Source: Gammaproteobacteria bacterium
GTDB lineage: Bacteria > Pseudomonadota > Gammaproteobacteria > JAJPIJ01
Assembly: GCA_035501935.1 (NCBI GenBank)
Contig: DATJVC010000004.1
Span: forward strand, 1-64,000
Length of the DNA stretch: 64,000 nt
Reading direction: 5' to 3'
Both the position numbers and the translations under genes were made by a program. Within the stretch, counting starts at the first letter, position 1; each line of letters starts with the position of its first letter. Shown piece after piece: positions 59,681 through 64,000 of this stretch. The notes under the pieces are model-generated. The model was not told where the DNA came from, searched no databases, and was given only the letters and a program-made list of their open reading frames with translations.

Positions 59681-60014
59681 CGATACGGCACAGCCCCGGC
59701 AAGGCCGGATGCAGCCGCTGCCAGACCCAATGCGCCAGATTTTCACTGGTGGGATTTTCCAAGCCTTCGATCTCGTTCAAATAGCGATGATCCAGTTGCT
59801 CGAACAGCGGCCGGAAGGCGGCACTCACGTCGGCGAAGTCCATCACCCAGCCCGTTGTGGGATTGAGCTCGCCACGCACGTAAACGCCGATGCGGAAGGA
59901 ATGACCGTGCAAACGATGGCACTTGTGAGTCGCCGGCAGGTTCGGCAGCCGGTGCGCGGCCTCAATGGTGAACTCCTTGAAGATTTCCACGCCCGCGGAT
60001 TCCAACACATCCAT
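59634..60014 (-). CDS. queD: 6-carboxy-tetrahydropterin synthase QueD / PTPS family
   Basis: 126 residues. Zinc histidines lie in IEAAHRLP and HRLHGHSFR; the catalytic Cys is in THKCHRLHGH; GWVMDFADVS, LDHRYLN and PTSENLAHWVW complete the family pattern. It converts 7,8-dihydroneopterin triphosphate to 6-carboxy-tetrahydropterin on the path to queuosine. No other que genes are nearby. Its ATG overlaps the dat stop (TGATG). In many gammaproteobacteria ybeD and lipB follow dat, so this neighbour is unusual. Confidence 0.95.
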   Translation of the reverse strand: MDVLESAGVEIFKEFTIEAAHRLPNLPATHKCHRLHGHSFRIGVYVRGELNPTTGWVMDFADVSAAFRPLFEQLDHRYLNEIEGLENPTSENLAHWVWQRLHPALPGLCRIVIHETCTAGCVYTGD

Positions 60015-60895
60015 CAGGCCGCCGCGCCAGTTTTAATGCGCGCTACTTCGGCATTGCGGAACTGCTCGTAGAGCGCCACCACCCGCTCCCACACCGGCCC
60101 CGGCACGCCGGCACCGACCGGCTTGTCATCGAGCTTTACCACCGGCACGACCTCGCGCACGGAGCTGGTCAGAAAAATTTCATCGGCGGCGCGCAGCTCC
60201 GCCTCGCCGACGGCGGTCTCGGCATGGGGGATGCGGTGCGCCGCCAGTAGTTCGACAATCAGATCGCGCGTGATGCCAGGTAACAGATTTTCGCTGTGCG
60301 GCGGGGTCTTGACGATGCCATCCGTCACGATAAAGACGTTGCTGGCGGCCCCCTCGGTCAGCCAGCCGTCGCGGATCAGCAGCGCTTCATAGGCGCCGTG
60401 CTCCTGCGCAGCGAGCCGCATCAGCACGTTGGCCAGCAACGCGGTGCTTTTGATCTGGCACCATTTCCAGCGGATGTCCTCGCAGACGATCGCCGTCACC
60501 GGCTGCCGGTTCTGGCGCACGGCCGGCGAACTCATGGCGAACACCGTCGGTGGCACCGGTTCCGGGAGAACGTGATCGCGCCTGGCCACGCCGCGGGTGA
60601 TTTGCAGGTACACGGATTGATCGCCGCCACCGTTGCGCTCCAGCAGCGTATTCAACACCGCGCGCCAGCGCTCGCGCGTCAGGGGATTCTTCATCCTGAC
60701 CGCCATGAGGCTGTTGTCCAATCGCTGAAGATGTTGATCCGGGCGAAACAACCGGCCGGCGAAGGCGGGAATGACCTCGTAGACGCCGTCGCCGAAGATG
60801 AAACCGCGATCCAGCACGGAGACGCGCGCCTCACTCAAAGGCACCCACTCGCCGTTCAAATAAACGATCGCGCCCCCCGGCCCTATTGCAGCCAT
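60014..60895 (-). CDS. dat: D-amino-acid (D-alanine) aminotransferase
   Basis: 293 residues from the ATG at 60895, 13 nt inside the dacA 3' end. A fold-type IV PLP enzyme: VSVLDRGFIFGDGVYEVIP near the start, IKSTALLANVLMRLAAQEHGAYEALLIRDG with the PLP Lys, and GAASNVFIV, TSSVREVVPVVKLD later. These match D-alanine transaminases more than branched-chain enzymes. It supplies D-Glu/D-Ala for peptidoglycan. It is placed after dacA as in many gammaproteobacteria. Confidence 0.92.
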   Translation of the reverse strand: MAAIGPGGAIVYLNGEWVPLSEARVSVLDRGFIFGDGVYEVIPAFAGRLFRPDQHLQRLDNSLMAVRMKNPLTRERWRAVLNTLLERNGGGDQSVYLQITRGVARRDHVLPEPVPPTVFAMSSPAVRQNRQPVTAIVCEDIRWKWCQIKSTALLANVLMRLAAQEHGAYEALLIRDGWLTEGAASNVFIVTDGIVKTPPHSENLLPGITRDLIVELLAAHRIPHAETAVGEAELRAADEIFLTSSVREVVPVVKLDDKPVGAGVPGPVWERVVALYEQFRNAEVARIKTGAAA

Positions 60896-62187
60896 AACTT
60901 CACCGTATCCATGACTTGCCCCGTCCAGCCCGCGGGCGCCACGGGCTGCAGCACAATCAAGGGCCGTTGCGCCAGCGTCTTGTCGCCAAGTTGCACGGTG
61001 AGCGCACCGCGGCTTTCGCCGGCCGCCAGCGGCGCCACCAGTGGATTCTGCACATCCACCTTGCGTTTGAGTTTGTTCTCCTGCCCGCGCGGGAGGCTGA
61101 CGTAAAGGTCCTGGGCCAACCCCAGGCTGGCGGTTTCCACCGCGCCCTTCCACACGCGCTGCTCCTGCACCGCCTGATGCGCGGCGTAGAGCTTGCGCGT
61201 CTCGAAGAAGCGGAAGCCGTAACCCAGCAGCGCCTCCGCTGCGTCGGCGCGGGCGTTTTCACCTTCAGAATCCAGAATGATCGCGATCAGGCGCATGTCA
61301 CCGCGCACGGCCGAGGCCGCCAGGCAATAGCCGGCGGTATTGTGAAAGCCGGTCTTGATGCCGTCCACGCTGCCGTCGCGCCACAAGAGCTTGTTGCGGT
61401 TCTGCTGTTTGATGTTATTGAAGGTGAACTCACGGATCGAAAACCATTTGTACACATCCGGAAAATCACGGATCAGCGCCGCGGCGAGTTTCCCCAGATC
61501 GCGCGCGGTGGTGTAGTGATCCGGCGCCGGCAGGCCGTGGCTGTTGACGAAATGCGTGCCGGTCATGCCGAGGCGCGCGGCATTCTGATTCATCATATCG
61601 GCGAACGCGTCCTCCGAGCCGGCGACATATTCCGCCAGCGCCACGCTGGCGTCGTTTCCCGACTGCACGATGTCGCCCTTCATCAGGTCCTCCAGCGACA
61701 CGCGCGAACCGACCTTGAGAAACATGCTGGAGCTTTCGACGCCGCCGCCGCCGGTGCGCCAGGCCTTCTCGCTGACGGGCACCTGATCGGTGAGTTTTAT
61801 TTTGCCCTCCTTCAAAGCCTGCGACACGGTGTAGATGGTCATCATCTTGGTCAGACTGGCGGGTTCCATGCGGGCATCGGCGTTGTCCTCGGCCAGCGCC
61901 TGTCCGGTGGCAAAATCCATGAGCAGCCAGGCCTGCGCATTGACGGCCGGCGGCGCGGGAACAAACCCAAGGGTCGCCGGCGCGGGTGGCCGGGCGGCGG
62001 GGGTTGCCGGCGCCGCCGTGCTGGCGGGCTCATTTTTATCCGGGGGTTTTTTGTCTGCGGCGCCCTTGTCCGCATGAACCTTGATCGAGGGCGCTGATTT
62101 TGCCGCGCCGTGGCTGCTTTTTTCCGCCAGCGCCGGCGCTGCCCACAGACCAATGAACACGGTGAGTATATATATGAATGATTTCAT
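60883..62187 (-). CDS. dacA: D-alanyl-D-alanine carboxypeptidase (PBP5/6 type)
   Basis: 434 residues from the ATG at 62187. Signal peptide 1-21 (PALAE). Penicillin-binding motifs: SLTK (Ser111, Lys114), SGN (176-178) and KTG (278-280), then the PBP5 C-terminal domain and a final amphipathic helix (GQVMDTVKLWLQ) that anchors it to the membrane. Oddity: an Ala/Pro/Lys-rich linker of about 60 residues (22-82) separates the signal peptide from the catalytic domain, absent in E. coli DacA. It trims pentapeptide stems. It lies 50 nt after rlpA. Confidence 0.95.
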   Translation of the reverse strand: MKSFIYILTVFIGLWAAPALAEKSSHGAAKSAPSIKVHADKGAADKKPPDKNEPASTAAPATPAARPPAPATLGFVPAPPAVNAQAWLLMDFATGQALAEDNADARMEPASLTKMMTIYTVSQALKEGKIKLTDQVPVSEKAWRTGGGGVESSSMFLKVGSRVSLEDLMKGDIVQSGNDASVALAEYVAGSEDAFADMMNQNAARLGMTGTHFVNSHGLPAPDHYTTARDLGKLAAALIRDFPDVYKWFSIREFTFNNIKQQNRNKLLWRDGSVDGIKTGFHNTAGYCLAASAVRGDMRLIAIILDSEGENARADAAEALLGYGFRFFETRKLYAAHQAVQEQRVWKGAVETASLGLAQDLYVSLPRGQENKLKRKVDVQNPLVAPLAAGESRGALTVQLGDKTLAQRPLIVLQPVAPAGWTGQVMDTVKLWLQ

Positions 62188-62237
62188 GAAGAGTCCAGGT
62201 TTGTATTTTATCGAATTTTGCGGGCCGGCTCGCGGCT

Positions 62238-63053
62238 TCACTCGAGTACGATGCGATATTCTTCCAAGCCCGCTTGCAGCAAGGCATGCACGATGCGATC
62301 CGACGCATCCACGTCAGTCAACGGCCCGATTTGCACGCGGTAGACCGCCTGGCCGTTGCTCTCGCCCGGCGCGATCTGCACGTCGGGCACCAGCGCCTGC
62401 ACGCGCGCGCGCAGGCGATCGGCGTTGCCGCGATCGATGAAGGCGCCGACCTGGATGTAGAACGGCACCGGTGCGCCGCGGCCTTTGGCAGGTACGGTGG
62501 CCACCGGCGGCGTGGTCTCCGCAACCGCCGTGGCGGCGGACCCGCCGCCCGGGCTCAGGGCGCGGATTTCGACCAGGCCCGTGCCTTGCGCCCAGATGCC
62601 GAGCTTGCGCGCGGCGACATAGGACAAGTCAATGATGCGGTTGTCCTTGAACGGGCCGCGATCATTGACCTTGACCACCGCCCGCTGCCCGGTTTGCAGG
62701 TTGGTGACCTCGACATAGGCCGGTATCGGCAGCGTTTTGTGGGCGGCGGTCATTTGATACATGTCATAAATCTCGCCGCTGGAGGTGCGCTTGCCATTAA
62801 AGTCCGGCCCGTACCATGAGGCAATGCCGCGTTCGACAAAACCGTTGGCGTTTTTGAGTACATAGTAGCGCCGGCCATCGACGATGTAAGAATCGGGGTT
62901 GCCGTATTTTGACAGCGGCTCGGCCTTGGGGACGGCGTCGGGAACCTGTTCCACCGGCACGGGCGGAGGCGAAGGCCTGAAACTGAAACCGCAACCGGCG
63001 AGGAACAGCGGCAGCAACACCGCCGGGAACCACCGGCATGAGCGCGGCGTCAC
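62238..63053 (-). CDS. rlpA: Septal ring lytic transglycosylase RlpA
   Basis: 271 residues from the GTG at 63053 (GGGGAGG seven nt upstream), overlapping the mltB stop as GTGA. Lipobox LFLAGC (Cys21), then the double-psi beta barrel (GIASWYGPDFNGKRTSSGEIYDMYQMTAAHKTLP, VKVNDRGPFKDNRIIDLSYVAA) with the catalytic Glu/Asp, a linker, and a C-terminal SPOR domain (about 195-270, FYIQVGAFIDRGNADRLRARV) that binds denuded glycan at the septum. Confidence 0.96.
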   Translation of the reverse strand: MTPRSCRWFPAVLLPLFLAGCGFSFRPSPPPVPVEQVPDAVPKAEPLSKYGNPDSYIVDGRRYYVLKNANGFVERGIASWYGPDFNGKRTSSGEIYDMYQMTAAHKTLPIPAYVEVTNLQTGQRAVVKVNDRGPFKDNRIIDLSYVAARKLGIWAQGTGLVEIRALSPGGGSAATAVAETTPPVATVPAKGRGAPVPFYIQVGAFIDRGNADRLRARVQALVPDVQIAPGESNGQAVYRVQIGPLTDVDASDRIVHALLQAGLEEYRIVLE

Positions 63054-64000
63054 TGGATAGCCTCCCCTTGTTCCCCGCACTTCGCGGCGCCTGGAACATG
63101 ACAGGCTTCACGGATCGCCGCCGCCAGTTGCACCACCACCAGCGCGTAGAGCGGGCTCTGGTTGTAGCGCGTAATGGCGTAGAAGTTATCGAGGCCCAAC
63201 CAGTACTCGGAGCCGTTTTGCACGGCGAATTGCAGCAACGCCGCCTTTGTCTCCGCCGGCAGCGCGCTTGCGGGCCGTATCCCCTGCTGCGCCAGGGTTT
63301 CCACGCTGAGGCTGGGCTTGAGGCCGGCCGCCAGCAGCTTCTGATAATTTTCATTCCCGGTTTGACCGTCGGTTTGCGCAGGAATTGCAATCAACTGGCC
63401 CGTGCGCCAGCCGTGCTCGTGCAGATAGTTGGCCACGCTGCCGATGGCATCCGCCGCGCTGCTCCAGATGTCCGCCCGGCCGTCGCCGTCGAAATCCACG
63501 GCATAGGCGCGGGTGCTGCTTGGCATGAACTGCGGCATGCCCATCGCGCCCGCGTAGGAGCCGTACAGCGACAGGGCGTCCAGGTGGCGTTCGCGCGTGA
63601 GCAGCAGGTAATTCTTCAGTTCGCCGCGGAAAAAATCGGCGCGCGGCGGATAATAAAACGCGAGGGTGTAGAGCGCATCGGCGACCCGGTACCTGCCCGC
63701 GTGGCGGCCATAAAAAGTTTCCACGCCCAGAATGGCAACGATGATCCCGGCGTCGACGCCGTATCGCGCCTGTGCCCGCGCCAGTTCATCGGCGTGCAGC
63801 CGCCAGAAAACCGCGCCTTCCTGGACGCGTTCCGGAGTGAGAAGGAGGGCCCGGTATTCATACCACGGTTTGACCTCCGCCGGCTTGGCAATGGCCTCCA
63901 GAATGTCCGGGAGGCGCTGTGTATCATGGAAGAAGGTGCGCAAGGAGGTGGCGTCGAATCCGTACTCCCGCACCAGTTCATGAATGAACGGCTCGATGGC
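63050..64000 (-). CDS. mltB: Membrane-bound lytic murein transglycosylase B (5' end outside window)
   Basis: 316 residues to the stop; the frame continues past 64000, so the signal peptide and lipobox are not seen. The catalytic Glu is in AILGVETFYGRHAGRYRVADAL; AGAMGMPQFMPSSTRAYAVDFDGDGRADIW and DAIGSVANYLHEHGW are diagnostic, and QNGSEYWLGLDNFYAITRYNQSPLYALVVVQLA closes the family region. It cleaves the glycan strand to 1,6-anhydromuropeptides. It is the first visible gene of the mltB-rlpA-dacA-dat-queD unit. Confidence 0.96.
   Translation of the reverse strand, partial: AIEPFIHELVREYGFDATSLRTFFHDTQRLPDILEAIAKPAEVKPWYEYRALLLTPERVQEGAVFWRLHADELARAQARYGVDAGIIVAILGVETFYGRHAGRYRVADALYTLAFYYPPRADFFRGELKNYLLLTRERHLDALSLYGSYAGAMGMPQFMPSSTRAYAVDFDGDGRADIWSSAADAIGSVANYLHEHGWRTGQLIAIPAQTDGQTGNENYQKLLAAGLKPSLSVETLAQQGIRPASALPAETKAALLQFAVQNGSEYWLGLDNFYAITRYNQSPLYALVVVQLAAAIREACHVPGAAKCGEQGEAIQ

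Noticed and set aside
1-64000. tRNA, rRNA, insertion sequences, prophage or toxin-antitoxin genes
   Set aside because: Looked for cloverleaf-like arms, transposase DDE or integrase motifs and short two-gene pairs; none could be supported.

Overview
The window reads as a dense, G+C-rich (clearly above 60% by eye) chromosomal segment of a Gram-negative proteobacterium, most likely a gammaproteobacterium. Pointers are Rnf/Rsx genes with nth, the prmB-aroC pair, the mltB-rlpA-dacA-dat wall block, htpG, mutS, fdxA, rlmI and many lipoproteins and Sec/Tat signal peptides. I see no rRNA, tRNA, CRISPR array, transposase or phage gene. Genes are cut at both ends: an HtrA-like protease on the left and mltB on the right.

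Layout. 0-10 kb: HD-domain hydrolase, PPK2 polyphosphate kinase, a thioredoxin/CcdA/cytochrome c trio, a secreted esterase, a chemoreceptor behind a sigma-54-like promoter, small secreted proteins and a second PPK2. 10-19 kb: DUF2950 and DUF3300 envelope proteins, CopC-CopD, then an ATP-grasp/alpha-E pair facing an Anbu proteasome-like peptidase. 19-32 kb: MFS transporter, aroC, prmB and a GAF/HD-GYP protein in one tight transcription unit; a bifunctional ornithine-lipid synthase behind a Pho-box-like repeat; htpG with a sigma-32-like promoter; mutS; fdxA; two small secreted proteins. 32-44 kb: a signalling block. A CHASE2 Ser/Thr kinase, PP2C phosphatase and FHA protein converge on an opposite-strand unit that encodes a SpoIIE phosphatase/HATPase fusion, a STAS protein, an Mla-type lipid ABC transporter and a CHASE2 adenylate cyclase. 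44-54 kb: Rnf complex genes in two blocks (rsxABCDG and rsxE-nth) separated by four unrelated genes, preceded by nspC. 54-64 kb: a two-gene ABC exporter, an MsrA-MsrB fusion, a cytochrome b/YedY-like/Met-rich peptide operon, queD, dat and the wall genes.

Three systems deserve most attention. (1) At 56.4-59.4 kb an MsrAB fusion faces an operon for a periplasmic molybdoenzyme, its cytochrome b and a Met/Lys-rich secreted peptide, resembling the reactive-chlorine MrpX/YedY1 system. (2) At 36.7-44.4 kb a partner-switching phosphatase/kinase and a STAS protein with an intact phospho-serine site are joined to an MCE lipid transporter and, by overlapping codons, to an adenylate cyclase. (3) At 24.4-26.3 kb a phosphate-starvation box sits in front of an OlsF-like ornithine lipid synthase, with a weaker similar repeat before the first PPK2. 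All functions come from reading motifs by eye; no database search was run.
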